The notes under the pieces: generated by a model
Databases searched by the model: none
The model's input: the letters and a program-made list of their open reading frames with translations, nothing else
What the model was told of the DNA's origin: nothing
Made by a program: the position numbers and the translations under genes
In this document: positions 41,393 through 51,822 of the stretch, piece by piece
Layout of the letters: the number at the start of each line of letters is the position of its first letter
How positions within the stretch are numbered: the first letter of the stretch is position 1
From: Citrobacter freundii
GTDB lineage: Bacteria; Pseudomonadota; Gammaproteobacteria; Enterobacterales; Enterobacteriaceae
Assembly: GCF_029717145.1 (NCBI RefSeq)
Contig: NZ_CP099222.1
Coordinates: 4,092,001-4,156,000 of the forward strand
DNA length: 64,000 bases
Reading direction: 5' to 3'

Positions 41393-42802
41393 TTAACGTA
41401 CACCTGCCATACGTTTCTTACCGATAAACAACCAGCCCAGCCCCAGCGCAATGAACCACAGCGGCGTGACGATCAGCGCCTGACGGGTATCTTCTTCCAG
41501 CGTCAGCAGTACCAGCACGAACACGAAGAACGCCATGCACACCCAGCACATCACCTTCCCCCACGGCATTTTGTAAATCGACTTCTCATGCAGCTGTGGA
41601 CGCTGTTTGCGGTACACCAGGTACGAGCAAAGAATGATGGTCCAGACAAACATGAACAGAATCGCCGATACGGTGGTGATCATGGTGAACGCACCGATCA
41701 CGCTCGGATTAACGTACAGCATCACCACACCGCCCAGCAGGCAGATACAGGAGAAGGTTAAGCCTTTCGCCGGAACAGCACGTTTGGACAGCTTGGCGAA
41801 CGCTTTCGGTGCCACGCCTTCCTGCGCCAGACCGAACAACATACGGCTAGTCGAGAACACACCGCTGTTCGCAGAAGACGCCGCAGACGTCAGAACCACA
41901 AAGTTAATCAGGCTCGCCGCCGCCGGCAAGCCGACCAGCACGAACAGTTCGACAAACGGGCTCTTGGTTGGAACCACCGAGCCCCACGGGGTGACGGACA
42001 TAATCACAATCAGCGCGAACACGTAGAACATGATGATACGGATTGGAATCGAGTTAATCGCACGCGGCAGGGATTTCTCCGGATCTTTGGTTTCCGCCGC
42101 TGTCGTCCCGACCAATTCAATACCCACGAACGCAAACACCGCAATCTGGAAGCCCGCAAAGAAGCCGCTCAGGCCTTTCGGGAACCAGCCACCGTCATTC
42201 CACAGGTGGGTGAACGATGCCTGAACACCAGTAGGTGACTGGAAGTGCGTCAGTACCATCACCAGACCAACCACGATCAGGCCGACGATGGCGACAATTT
42301 TGATCATCGCAAACCAGAATTCCATCTCACCAAACATTTTCACCGTGGCGAGGTTGAGGACCAGCAGCAGAATGATTACCGCCAGCGATGCCACCCAGTC
42401 GGATAGCCCAGGGAACCAGAATTGCGCATACGCGGTAATGGCAACGACGTCCGCCATCCCGGTCACGACCCAGCAAAACCAGTAGGTCCAGCCGGTAAAA
42501 TACCCAGCCCACGGCCCGAGCAGGTCAGAGGCGAAATCACTAAAAGATTTGTATTCGAGATTCGAGAGCAGCAATTCTCCCATTGCGCGCATCACGAAAA
42601 ACAGCATAAAACCGATGATCATATAAACAAAGATGATCGACGGCCCGGCGAGGCTGATGGTTTTCCCGGAGCCCATAAACAGGCCGGTACCGATAGCGCC
42701 ACCAATGGCAATAAGTTGAATATGACGGTTTGTGAGATTGCGCCGCAGCGACTGTTCAGACGAAGCCTCTTCGTCGGCAACGACTTTTACCTGATCTACC
42801 AT
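41393..42802 (-). CDS. cycA: D-serine/D-alanine/glycine transporter CycA
   Basis: This 469-residue APC-superfamily permease has 12 spans. The first span region NRHIQLIAIGGAIGTGLFMGSGKTI contains the GxGxxxG amino-acid binding motif of the family, and the whole length matches E. coli CycA. It imports glycine, D-alanine, D-serine and the antibiotic D-cycloserine by proton symport. In E. coli its mRNA is repressed by the GcvB small RNA; the 5' region here was not analysed for that pairing. The C-terminus (RMAGVR) differs from E. coli. Confidence 0.97.
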   Translation of the reverse strand: MVDQVKVVADEEASSEQSLRRNLTNRHIQLIAIGGAIGTGLFMGSGKTISLAGPSIIFVYMIIGFMLFFVMRAMGELLLSNLEYKSFSDFASDLLGPWAGYFTGWTYWFCWVVTGMADVVAITAYAQFWFPGLSDWVASLAVIILLLVLNLATVKMFGEMEFWFAMIKIVAIVGLIVVGLVMVLTHFQSPTGVQASFTHLWNDGGWFPKGLSGFFAGFQIAVFAFVGIELVGTTAAETKDPEKSLPRAINSIPIRIIMFYVFALIVIMSVTPWGSVVPTKSPFVELFVLVGLPAAASLINFVVLTSAASSANSGVFSTSRMLFGLAQEGVAPKAFAKLSKRAVPAKGLTFSCICLLGGVVMLYVNPSVIGAFTMITTVSAILFMFVWTIILCSYLVYRKQRPQLHEKSIYKMPWGKVMCWVCMAFFVFVLVLLTLEEDTRQALIVTPLWFIALGLGWLFIGKKRMAGVR

Positions 42803-43111
42803 GTTTTTTTCTTCCTGTACCTGTCTGTGTTGTTCAGGCTCTACGGCCTTTGGTGTGTCTATGATACGACGATCCCGTTATCAGGACTCATCGATATTAG
42901 GTAAGAATTGGCGGGATGAATACTAAGATTTAGATATAATGTTAATTTTATGTTTAAAGTGAGTGTCATATCACTCTGATAGCGCGAATCAGCTCACAAA
43001 AATACGCGCAAGCGCGCTATTTGCAAGATAAAATATCGACATCGGTATAACTATAGCTTTTCACGCTATTTTTCTGCTCCCCCCAAGGCTGAGGGGAACA
43101 GAAGTCACTGC
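42803..43111. other. Gene-free stretch between cycA and fklB
   Basis: This is 309 bases holding the cycA promoter and leader. Near the fklB end, CTGCTCCCC (43074-43082) and GGGGAACAG (43093-43101) form a strong hairpin 10 bases after the fklB stop, a likely 3' end for fklB although no U-tract follows. Nothing else coding is seen. Confidence 0.5.
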
Positions 43112-43732
43112 TTACAGGATTTCAAGCAGCTCAACGTCGAATACCAGCGTGCTGAACGGAGGAATGGACGCACCCGCGCCACGCTCACCGTAGGCCAGTT
43201 CCTGAGGGATAGTCAGCTCCCATTTGGAACCCACCGGCATCAGGGTCAGCGCTTCAATCCAGCCAGGGATAACGCCGTTAACCGGGAATTCAGCCGGTTC
43301 ACCACGGGCAACGGAGCTGTCAAACACGGTACCGTCGATCAGCTTACCGGTGTAGTGCACGCGTACACGGTCGGTACGTGCCGGAATAGCCCCTTCGCCC
43401 TGCGTCAGAACGCGGAACTGCAGACCGGATTCAGTGCTGTTTACACCGTCTTTCTCACGGTTTTCTTCCAGATATTTGACGCCATCAGCAGCCATAGACT
43501 GGAAACGCTCACGACGGACCGCATCAGCACGTTCGTGGATTTCACGCAGCGCACGGTGAACAACGTCAACCGGCACAGCTGGATGTTTGCCTTCCAGCGC
43601 GTCAGCAATACCCGCAACCAGCGCTTCAGGCAACAGCCCTTCCAGACCGGATTCGCTCAGCTGCTGTCCTACCTGCAAACCAATGCCGTAGCTTGCTTGC
43701 GCTTCGATAGTGTCAAAAGTCGGGGTGGCCAT
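43112..43732 (-). CDS. fklB: FKBP-type peptidyl-prolyl isomerase FklB (FKBP22)
   Basis: This 206-residue protein has an N-terminal dimerisation domain ([28 protein letters not shown]) and a C-terminal FKBP domain (about residues 95-206: [39 protein letters not shown]). It accelerates proline cis-trans isomerisation; it is cytoplasmic, as there is no signal peptide. The start MATPTFD at 43732 follows AGGAAATATG; the 16-residue extension in the frame is not conserved. Divergent from ytfB. Confidence 0.96.
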   Translation of the reverse strand: MATPTFDTIEAQASYGIGLQVGQQLSESGLEGLLPEALVAGIADALEGKHPAVPVDVVHRALREIHERADAVRRERFQSMAADGVKYLEENREKDGVNSTESGLQFRVLTQGEGAIPARTDRVRVHYTGKLIDGTVFDSSVARGEPAEFPVNGVIPGWIEALTLMPVGSKWELTIPQELAYGERGAGASIPPFSTLVFDVELLEIL

Positions 43733-43951
43733 CATATTTCCTTTCATCGGAGGTAAAGTAGCGGGCAGCATAGCAGCCATGCCGCATCCGGTAAAACTTT
43801 GTCTCGGGAACAGATGACAAATCGCGAGGAAACATAAACAATAGGAATATCCCGCGTTGACGTCACGAAAGCGGGCATGAAGGCAAATATCATAGAATCA
43901 GGCATCTATACTCTATGATTCAGGAACGAGACGCGGAGCAGGAGGAAAGCC

Positions 43952-44602
43952 ATGCCCGGGCGCTTTGAATTAAAACCAACCCTGGCGAAAATCTGGCATG
44001 CACCGGACAATTTTCGCATTATGGACCCGCTACCGCCTATGCATCGCCGCGGCATTATTGCTGCCGCTATCGTGCTGGTGATAGGTTTCCTGCTCCCTTC
44101 CAACGATACCAGCGATACTCCTGCGGTCACACGTGATGCCCAGTTGGATCTCCAGTCGCAATCTCAGCCACCCACTGAAGCTCAGCTGCAGGCGCAGCTG
44201 GTCGCCCCGCAAAACGATCCGGGTCAGATGGCACCGGTCGCACCGGAACCCATCCAGGAAGGCGATCCCGATGCGCAGCCGCAAGCCCAGCAGTCCCAGC
44301 CTCAGACGCAGCCTTTTCAGCCCGATAGCGGGATTGACCAACAATGGCGTACCTACCGTGTAGACTCCGGAAAAACGCTCGCCCAGGTGTTCCGTGACCA
44401 TAATCTTCCACCGACCGATGTGTATGCCATGGCGCAGGTTGAAGGTACCGGAAAACCGCTGAGCAACCTGAAAGACGGTCAGATGATACAAATCAGGCAG
44501 AATGCCAATGGCGTGGTCACGGGGTTAACCATCGATACCGGCAACGGCCAGCAGGTGCTGTTTACCCGCCAGCCTAACGGCAGCTTTATTCGCGCACGTT
44601 AA
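43952..44602 (+). CDS. ytfB: OapA-related cell-division-associated protein YtfB
   Basis: This is a 216-residue single-span membrane protein. A cytoplasmic N-terminus (MPGRFELKPTLAKIWHAPDNFR) leads to one hydrophobic span (about 33-50). A long Gln/Pro-rich linker follows, then a C-terminal OapA/LysM-like domain (about 130-216; WRTYRVDSGKTLAQVFRDHNLPPTDVYAM). E. coli YtfB localises to the septum and binds glycan. Divergent from fklB. Confidence 0.94.
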   Translation: MPGRFELKPTLAKIWHAPDNFRIMDPLPPMHRRGIIAAAIVLVIGFLLPSNDTSDTPAVTRDAQLDLQSQSQPPTEAQLQAQLVAPQNDPGQMAPVAPEPIQEGDPDAQPQAQQSQPQTQPFQPDSGIDQQWRTYRVDSGKTLAQVFRDHNLPPTDVYAMAQVEGTGKPLSNLKDGQMIQIRQNANGVVTGLTIDTGNGQQVLFTRQPNGSFIRAR

Positions 44603-44610
44603 ATGTACTG

Positions 44611-44690
44611 ATTGCCGGGTGGCGACTTCGCCTTACCCGGCCTACGGCTCCCGCGATTGTAGGCCTGATAAGCGGTAGTGCCATCAGGCG
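44611..44690. repeat. REP pair between ytfB and the DMT permease gene
   Basis: Two REP-type units (TTGCCGGGTGGCGACTTCGC... and GTAGGCCTGATAAGCG...CCATCAGGC) fill the gap. The second ends on the base before the permease stop codon. Confidence 0.85.
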
Positions 44691-45617
44691 TTACCGCTTC
44701 ACCTTATTCACCCACCAAATCCCCGAACAGACCAGCACCAGCGCCACTGCGTATTTCCATTCGAGAATGTTCTCACCAAGAAAAATCGACGACAGCACCG
44801 CACCAGAGACCGGGATCAGGAAGTTAAACGGCGCGATCATTCCCACGCGGTTGTATTTGAGCAGAATACTCCACAGTGCGAACGCCACTGAGGAGAGCAG
44901 CGTCAGGTAGCCCAGAATCGCCACCGATGCAGAGCCGTGGACGGTAAGTGTTCCGCCAAAAGCGTAGCCACCGATAACCAGAGCCAGACCGCCCATCCCC
45001 AGCTGATACCCCGTCATTACCGTCGGGTCAACCGTCTGCGAAATACGTTTTCCGTACAGCGTAGCGGCAGAGAGAATAAAGGCCGCCAATACCACTGAAC
45101 CGTCTCCTAACAGGGTAAAGCTAAAATCCATCAGCCCACTGTTAAAATTCACCACCATCACGCCAGCAAAGCCCAGAATGCAGCCCAACGCTTTGTTGTA
45201 GCTCAGCTTGTCGTTCTGATAGATAAAGTGGGCCAGCAGCACACTAAAGAACGTTCCGGTGGCGTTCATGATTGAGCCTTTCACACCCGTGGTGAAGGCC
45301 AGACCAATATAGAAGAAGATGTATTGCAGCGAGGTTTGCGTCAGCCCCAGCAGCGTAAGCTGACCAAATTGACGCGGACTTAACCTGCCAATGGGTTTGC
45401 GCTGCGCCATCGCCAGCAGTAGCAGCAATAACCCCGCAAACAAAAATCGGTATCCGGCAAAAACAATCTTTGACGGAATATCATCGGTGGCAATCTGGAA
45501 AATCTCATATCCGCTTTTAATCGCCGGATAGGCGCTCCCCCACAGCAGGCAGCAAAATGCCGCGCTCAGGTAGACCACGTTTTTACGCGCGAACAGAGGT
45601 TGGTGCGTTGTGTCCAT
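44691..45617 (-). CDS. EamA/DMT-superfamily permease
   Basis: This 308-residue protein has ten predicted spans in two EamA repeats (VVYLSAAFCCLLWGSAYPAIKSGYEIF opens the first; GDGSVVLAAFILSAATLYGKRIS the second). The start MDTTHQPLF at 45617 is preferred over the frame start at 45722, which adds a non-conserved hydrophobic stretch. The substrate is unknown. It is not YtfF, which lies at 37827-38792. It sits downstream of rplI, where K-12 carries other genes, so it may be an accessory insertion. Confidence 0.8.
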   Translation of the reverse strand: MDTTHQPLFARKNVVYLSAAFCCLLWGSAYPAIKSGYEIFQIATDDIPSKIVFAGYRFLFAGLLLLLLAMAQRKPIGRLSPRQFGQLTLLGLTQTSLQYIFFYIGLAFTTGVKGSIMNATGTFFSVLLAHFIYQNDKLSYNKALGCILGFAGVMVVNFNSGLMDFSFTLLGDGSVVLAAFILSAATLYGKRISQTVDPTVMTGYQLGMGGLALVIGGYAFGGTLTVHGSASVAILGYLTLLSSVAFALWSILLKYNRVGMIAPFNFLIPVSGAVLSSIFLGENILEWKYAVALVLVCSGIWWVNKVKR

Positions 45618-45709
45618 GCCATCACCACTTTGAAATTGTGTTTTATTTTTATGATTATCGCGAAAAGGATAAAGAATAGCCAGAGCGAAAAACAGGAGGG
45701 CAGAAAAGC

Positions 45710-45732
45710 AAAACGCCGGCACAAGGCCGGCG
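45710..45732 (-). terminator. Terminator of the rpsF-priB-rpsR-rplI operon
   Basis: CGCCGGC and GCCGGCG flank a 5-base loop; on the minus strand the stem is followed by TTTTGCTTTT. It begins 28 bases after the rplI stop. Confidence 0.85.
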
Positions 45733-45759
45733 CTTTTACGCGGTTTTTAGAATAAAAAC

Positions 45760-46221
<462 letters not shown>

Positions 46222-46248
46222 TTAAAGTCGTTAATAGACAGCGGCCGA

Positions 46249-46795
<547 letters not shown>

Positions 46796-46801
46796 CAGAA
46801 A

Positions 46802-47215
<414 letters not shown>

Positions 47216-47236
47216 TTATTCAGCCTCCTGTCTGGG

Positions 47237-47282
47237 TCAGCCGAGGCCCATGGAGGCAAGGAACGTGTTAAAGGTCGGCTGA
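47237..47282 (-). promoter_or_regulatory. S6:S18-binding leader of the rpsF operon
   Basis: On the transcribed strand TCAGCCGA (47282-47275) pairs with TCGGCTGA (47244-47237), enclosing a loop with CCGACC and TGCCTCC sequences, 40-85 bases before rpsF. This is the position and CCG-type stem of the S6:S18 autoregulatory RNA, where the S6-S18 dimer blocks translation of its own operon. Confidence 0.7.
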
Positions 47283-47355
47283 AAAATGACGCGTCATAAT
47301 ACTGGCGGTAGCAGGTAAACTCAAGGTGATTGTATGAATATTTATCAAACCGTCA

Positions 47356-48120
47356 TTAATACATATCCACCAGCATTTTGACACTGATGCAAATCGAGAC
47401 AATCACAATCATCGGTCGGATGACTTTCTTCCCACGCGTCAGCACCACCGAGGCTCCAAGACGCGCACCGAGAGATTGCCCAACGAACATCACCAGTCCC
47501 AGCGACCAGATCATTTTACCGCCGAAAATGAAGAACAGAATCGAGGCGATGTTCGACGCCAGGTTAATAAAGTTGGAGTGAATTTGCGCCTTATCGATGC
47601 CGTATCCCCATAACGTGATATAGCAGAGCGTATACAAGGAACCGGCCCCTGCGCCGAGAAAACCGTCATAAAAACCTACGCACCCACCGCCGATAAGTGA
47701 AAAGAGAAACAGCGATACCTGCTGCTTTCTTTTTGGTTCGCTCAGGTTAGGGGCAAAAATAAAGTAGATGGCGACGGTAATTATCAGCACCGGCAGCAGC
47801 TTTTTTAGCAGGTCCGGCTCAATGAACTGAATCAGTGTGGTACCCAGCGCGGAACCGATAAAGGCAGATAAGAACACATACTTGTGTTCCTGCACGTTGA
47901 TCTGCCCCCGGCGCAAAAAGTAAATCCCAGAGGTGAGTGAACTACCCAAGGCCTGAATTTTATTGGTCGCCAGCGCATTGGCCGGCGGTAAACCGGAGAT
48001 CAACAATGCGCCAATTGAAAGAAACCCACCGCCCCCTGAAACCACATTAATAAAACCCGCCACCAGCGCAACCATAAACATAATCACGAAGTAGCTGAAA
48101 TCCATGAATGAAGTATCCAT
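47356..48120 (-). CDS. TSUP-family (TauE/SafE) permease
   Basis: This 254-residue protein has about eight spans and two copies of the family glycine-rich motif: FINVVSGGGGFLSIGALL near residue 25 and VGFYDGFLGAGAGSLYTL near residue 150. TSUP proteins move sulfite, sulfonates or other organic anions; the substrate here is unknown. The start MDTSFMDFSY at 48120 with AAGGCAAAAGCTT before it is preferred; an ATG at 48141 has no ribosome-binding site. It is transcribed towards the rpsF leader and lies between rpsF and yjfY. Confidence 0.85.
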   Translation of the reverse strand: MDTSFMDFSYFVIMFMVALVAGFINVVSGGGGFLSIGALLISGLPPANALATNKIQALGSSLTSGIYFLRRGQINVQEHKYVFLSAFIGSALGTTLIQFIEPDLLKKLLPVLIITVAIYFIFAPNLSEPKRKQQVSLFLFSLIGGGCVGFYDGFLGAGAGSLYTLCYITLWGYGIDKAQIHSNFINLASNIASILFFIFGGKMIWSLGLVMFVGQSLGARLGASVVLTRGKKVIRPMIVIVSICISVKMLVDMY

Positions 48121-48418
48121 AAGCTTTTGCCTTATAATCATGAAGTTATATTCTTTTTCAGCTCACTATAAACGGCGTACCCTTCCGGTTAAATTGACCA
48201 TTTGGTAAGAGCTTATGCCGGGGAAACAGGAATTTTTTAACCGTAGCGGAAGGTATCAGTTGATTGTTAATTAAAGAAAAGACGGCTATGCGGTAATTTT
48301 TTGAACAACTGCATCAGAAATGGTCGCTATCGACTCTGTCGGTTGTGGTTAAAATTAAATCAGAAGTTATCCACTCACAGGAGAGCGCTAACCAGAGACC
48401 GCGGTCGAGGAGGTACCT

Positions 48419-48694
48419 ATGCGAACCCGTGTGTTGACCCTTTTGGCCGTGCTATTGCTTAGTGCAAATGCAATGGCAGCCATTGAAATTACCCACCGTC
48501 AGGCCAGGAATATGGATGATGTGCAGAGCTTAGGCGTGATTTACATAAACCATAACTTCGCCACTGAAAGTGAAGCAAATCAGGCCCTGAATGAAGAAAC
48601 AGATGCGCAAGGCGCCACCTACTACCACGTGATCCTCACCAGGGAACCCGGAAGTAACGGAAATATGCACACCAGCGCGGATATTTATCGCTAG
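48419..48694 (+). CDS. yjfY: DUF1471 (YhcN-like) small periplasmic protein YjfY
   Basis: This 91-residue protein has a signal peptide (cleavage near residue 21, ANAMAA). The DUF1471 body ends GATYYHVILTREPGSNGNMHTSADIYR. It matches E. coli YjfY almost throughout. Members of the family are often induced by stress and affect biofilm or cell-surface traits; no specific role is known for this one. GGAGGTACCT precedes the ATG. Its terminator hairpin is interrupted by the IS element 44 bases downstream. Confidence 0.92.
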   Translation: MRTRVLTLLAVLLLSANAMAAIEITHRQARNMDDVQSLGVIYINHNFATESEANQALNEETDAQGATYYHVILTREPGSNGNMHTSADIYR

Positions 48695-48737
48695 CTACCC
48701 AGAAATAACCAACGAGAACATTGCCACAGTTTGACTT

Positions 48738-48752
48738 GCCCCCTTGATTGGG
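48738..48752 (+). terminator. Left half of the split yjfY terminator, including the left target repeat
   Basis: GCC followed by the 12-base target copy CCCTTGATTGGG (48741-48752). Joined to the right side without the IS, it makes GCCCCC-TTGATT-GGGGGC plus TTTTTTT, a textbook intrinsic terminator. After insertion only GCCC...GGGC remains on this side, without a U-tract. Confidence 0.85.
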
Positions 48753-48767
48753 CAATGCCGATCAGTT

Positions 48768-48793
48768 AAGGATCGGTTGACCGATCCTTAATC
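48768..48793. repeat. Inverted repeat near the left end of the IS
   Basis: TTAAGGATCGG and CCGATCCTTAA flank TTGA, an 11-bp perfect stem inside the element before the transposase gene. In IS4 and relatives such stems at the outer end block outside transcription from driving transposase. Confidence 0.8.
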
Positions 48794-48806
48794 TGCGGCA
48801 CTATAA

Positions 48807-48834
48807 CGGCTTCCACAACAGGGAGCCGTTTTCT
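48807..48834. repeat. Second hairpin directly before the transposase start
   Basis: AACGGCT and AGCCGTT are separated by about 13 bases, with TTTTC after the stem and the ATG at 48837. It could act as a terminator for read-through RNA or cover the ribosome-binding site (CAGGGAGCC lies inside the loop and stem). Confidence 0.6.
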
Positions 48835-48836
48835 TT

Positions 48837-50174
48837 ATGCCACTTCTCAATGACCTGCTCGATTTCAGCGACCATCCGCTGATGCCGCCCCCTTCTGCAC
48901 AACTTTTTGCTGAGCACCTTCCCGTCGAATGGATACAACACTGCCTGACGCTTTCTGCACATGCGACTGTTCGCCGCCGTCGTTTACCGGGTGACATGGT
49001 TATCTGGATGGTGGTGGCTATGGCCTTCTTCCGCAATGAGCCGATTACCGATGTGGTTCGTCGTCTGAACCTGAGCGCTGATGGCGAAGCAGGGATGAAC
49101 CTGCTGGCTCGCAGCGCTGTTACCCAGGCGCGTCAGCGTGTGGGTGCCGCCCCTGTGAAATGGCTCTTCCGCCAGACCGCACAGACATGGGGCGCAGAAC
49201 GTTACCTGAAGGATGGCTGGCATGGCCTGCAACTTTTCGCCATCGATGGCGCGCAGTTCAGGACACCTGATGAACCTGAGCTGCGTGAACATTATGGTTC
49301 TGCCAATACATCCACTGAGCGGCAGAGCGCATATCCGGTTATGCGTCTGGTGGCGTTAATGAACCTGAGCAGTCACATTCTGCTGGATGCCGCGACCGCG
49401 CCTTACCGGCGGAGCGAAACACTGCTGGCCCACTCAATGCTCACTACCATCCCGGATAACTCCATTACGCTGTTTGACAAGTTGTTCTACAGCGCAGACC
49501 TGCTGCTGACGCTGAACCGGCAGGGGAGTAACCGTCACTGGCTGTTGCCCGCCCGTAAGGATATGGCGGCAGAAACGGAAACCAGTTATGACGCAGGAGA
49601 CAGACTGCTGAAGCTGAAAGTGTCGCAACAGGCACGGAAAAAGAATCCTTCACTGCCGGAGTACTGGTATGCCCGTGCGGTGACTTATGGGGTGAACGGT
49701 GTGGAGAAAACGGTGCTGACATCGCTTCCGGCGGACTGCTATAAAGCGAAGGAGGTAGCGGAGCTTTACCACTCGCGATGGGAAATCGAAGTCGGGTTCA
49801 GAAACCTGAAAAGCAGCCTGCTGAACAATGCCCTGGTACTGAGAAGCCGTAAGGTTGAGCTACTGGAACAGGAAGTCTGGGGCATGTTGCTGGCCTATAA
49901 TCTGATACGGCGTGAGGCAACAAAAGCAGCGGAGAAACACAAAAAAGCGGCGTCAGAAATCAGCTTTAAGTTCGCGTTCCAGTTTATCGCGACGGAAATG
50001 ATAGTGCTGGGAAATACAGCGTCGCCAGGGACCATCCCGAAAAGGCTGGAACATCTGCGTGGGAATTTGGAAGCGTTGTTCATAACAAAACGCCCCCGAC
50101 CAGCAAGGCCGAGGGCGGTTAAGATATCAAAAACCCGTTATCCGGTGAAACGCAGTGCAGCTCCGCTTAAGTGA
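48837..50174 (+). CDS. IS4-family DDE transposase
   Basis: This 445-residue enzyme has the DDE catalytic set: Asp137 in AIDGAQFRTPD, Asp214 in LFDKLFYS and Glu318 within the Y-(2)-R-(3)-E-(6)-K signature (Tyr311, Arg314, Glu318, Lys325). It is homologous to IS4 transposase along its length, ending in a basic tail. No frameshift or internal stop was seen, so it should be active. Cut-and-paste transposition is expected. Confidence 0.95.
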   Translation: MPLLNDLLDFSDHPLMPPPSAQLFAEHLPVEWIQHCLTLSAHATVRRRRLPGDMVIWMVVAMAFFRNEPITDVVRRLNLSADGEAGMNLLARSAVTQARQRVGAAPVKWLFRQTAQTWGAERYLKDGWHGLQLFAIDGAQFRTPDEPELREHYGSANTSTERQSAYPVMRLVALMNLSSHILLDAATAPYRRSETLLAHSMLTTIPDNSITLFDKLFYSADLLLTLNRQGSNRHWLLPARKDMAAETETSYDAGDRLLKLKVSQQARKKNPSLPEYWYARAVTYGVNGVEKTVLTSLPADCYKAKEVAELYHSRWEIEVGFRNLKSSLLNNALVLRSRKVELLEQEVWGMLLAYNLIRREATKAAEKHKKAASEISFKFAFQFIATEMIVLGNTASPGTIPKRLEHLRGNLEALFITKRPRPARPRAVKISKTRYPVKRSAAPLK

Positions 50175-50183
50175 ACGGCATTG

Positions 50184-50205
50184 CCCTTGATTGGGGGCTT
50201 TTTTT
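50184..50205 (+). terminator. Right target repeat and remaining terminator half
   Basis: The right target copy CCCTTGATTGGG (50184-50195) continues into GGC and TTTTTTT. With the terminal G of the IS it gives GCCC-TTGATTGG-GGGC plus a U-run, so a weaker terminator survives for transcripts leaving the IS. Confidence 0.7.
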
Positions 50206-50272
50206 ACAGTAAAACGCCGCCGAAGCCAGACCGATAACATCCCCTTAAAGATTTAGCTCCGGGGCATTTTTC

Positions 50273-50959
50273 TTACTTCTGCCCGTAATAGGCGTTCGGA
50301 CCGTGCTTACGCATGAAGTGTTTATTCATCAGGTAATCATCGATGGGATTAAGCCCGGGGTTAATGCCGCGCGCAATCCACGCCATCTTTGCCACCTCCT
50401 CCATCACCACCGCATTATGCACCGCATCCTCGGCATCTTTACCCCAGGCAAACGGGCCATGCTGATAGACCACAATGCCCGGCGTATGTAACGGCTCAAC
50501 GTCGGCTAGCGTTTCTATGATCACCTTTCCTGTGTTCAGCTCATATTCGCCCTGCACTTCTTCTTCCGTTAATGCCCTGGTGCAGGGAATATCGCCAAAA
50601 AAGTAATCCGCATGGGTGGTTCCCAGCGCCGGGATCGCCTGCCCCGCCTGCGCCCATGCTGTGGCGTGGGTAGAGTGGGTATGCACTACGCCGCCAAGCG
50701 ATGGATAACGCTGATACAGCGCCAGATGAGTCGCGGTATCAGAGGAAGGGCGATAGCCACCCTCCACCACTTTCCCTGACATATCCACCACCACCATATC
50801 GTCTACTGTCATATGCGTATAGGCGACACCGCTGGGCTTGATTACCACCTGCCCGCGTTCACGGTCGATAGCGCTGACGTTGCCCCAAGTAAAGGTCACG
50901 AGGCCATAGCGCGGTAGATCCATATTGGCTTCGAACACCTGCTGTTTGAGTTTTTGCAT
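50273..50959 (-). CDS. ulaF: L-ribulose-5-phosphate 4-epimerase UlaF
   Basis: This 228-residue class II aldolase-fold epimerase matches E. coli UlaF. It has zinc ligands in [14 protein letters not shown] and the region [19 protein letters not shown]. It converts L-ribulose-5-phosphate to D-xylulose-5-phosphate, the last step of anaerobic ascorbate breakdown. Last gene of ulaABCDEF; its ATG overlaps the ulaE stop by one base. Confidence 0.98.
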   Translation of the reverse strand: MQKLKQQVFEANMDLPRYGLVTFTWGNVSAIDRERGQVVIKPSGVAYTHMTVDDMVVVDMSGKVVEGGYRPSSDTATHLALYQRYPSLGGVVHTHSTHATAWAQAGQAIPALGTTHADYFFGDIPCTRALTEEEVQGEYELNTGKVIIETLADVEPLHTPGIVVYQHGPFAWGKDAEDAVHNAVVMEEVAKMAWIARGINPGLNPIDDYLMNKHFMRKHGPNAYYGQK

Positions 50960-51813
50960 TACGCCGCCTCCACCAGACCTGCGCTTGCCATTCGGGCCTT
51001 CACCCAGTCACGCGCTTTCGCCACTTCCGCCGCCGGGTCGTCAGTGGTTTCACTCCACATCTCAATCAGATAGGGTCCGCAATAGCCACTCTGCTTGAGC
51101 GTCTCAAAACAACGCTCGAAATCGACAACGCCCTCGCCAAACGGTACGTTCTTGAATACGCCGGGTTTAGTGTCTTTCACGTGTACGGCGACGATGTGTC
51201 CGATTCCGGCCTGTAGCTCCATCTGTACGTCGTTATCCCACGCCGACAGGTTGCCGATGTCTGGGTAGAGCTGGAACCACGGGTTATTCAGGTAGTGCGC
51301 GTAGCCTAGCGCCTTGCTGATCGAGTTCATCAGCGGGTAATCCATGATCTCCATCGCCAGCGTCACCTGTGCGCGGCTCGCCATCTCGACGCTCTCTTTC
51401 AGCCCGTCGCGAAAACGCCGACGCGTCTCGTTGTTGGCTTCTTGATAGTAAACGTCATAGCCCGCCAATTGGATGACTCGAATACCGACGTCCTGGGCGA
51501 ACTGGATCGCTTTACGCATGATCTCCAGCCCCTGCGCACGTACCACGTCATCTTCACTGCCGAGCGGGAAGCGACGATGGGCGCTCAGGCACATCGACGG
51601 TACCCGCACGCCGGTTTCGGCAACGGCGTTAACCAACGTCAGACGCTGCTCACGGCTCCAGTCGAGACGCGCCAGGCGAGCGTCGGTTTCATCTACTGAC
51701 ATCTCAACGAAGTCAAAACCCAGCGTTTTCGCAAGCTGTAGCCGCTCCATCCAGCACTCTCCGGCGGGGAGTGCTTTCTCGTAGATGCCGAGCGGAATTT
51801 GTTTCGACAGCAT
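50959..51813 (-). CDS. ulaE: L-xylulose-5-phosphate 3-epimerase UlaE
   Basis: This is a 284-residue TIM-barrel epimerase of the AP-endonuclease-2 superfamily. It matches E. coli UlaE ([25 protein letters not shown]). Metal-binding residues lie in [29 protein letters not shown] and LIEMWSE. It converts L-xylulose-5-P to L-ribulose-5-P. Confidence 0.98.
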   Translation of the reverse strand: MLSKQIPLGIYEKALPAGECWMERLQLAKTLGFDFVEMSVDETDARLARLDWSREQRLTLVNAVAETGVRVPSMCLSAHRRFPLGSEDDVVRAQGLEIMRKAIQFAQDVGIRVIQLAGYDVYYQEANNETRRRFRDGLKESVEMASRAQVTLAMEIMDYPLMNSISKALGYAHYLNNPWFQLYPDIGNLSAWDNDVQMELQAGIGHIVAVHVKDTKPGVFKNVPFGEGVVDFERCFETLKQSGYCGPYLIEMWSETTDDPAAEVAKARDWVKARMASAGLVEAA

Positions 51814-51822
51814 AATTGCTCC

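Larger units (their letters stand above)
48753..50183 (+). mobile_element. Complete IS4-family insertion sequence, 1431 bp
   Basis: Terminal inverted repeats are CAATGCCGATCAGTTAAG on the left and CAATGCCGTTCACTTAAG (read inward) on the right, 16 of 18 identical and close to the ends of IS4 itself. A 12-bp direct repeat CCCTTGATTGGG flanks the element (48741-48752 and 50184-50195), in the 11-13 bp range known for IS4. A single intact transposase gene fills the inside. Identical target copies and an intact gene suggest a recent insertion. It separates yjfY from ulaF. Confidence 0.95.

Noticed and set aside
48738-50198. GCCCCC...GGGGGC as the terminal inverted repeats of the IS
   Set aside because: The sequence inside these ends (CCCTTGATTGGG) is in direct orientation on both sides and 12 bp long, which is a target duplication. 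The true ends are CAATGCCG..., matching IS4.
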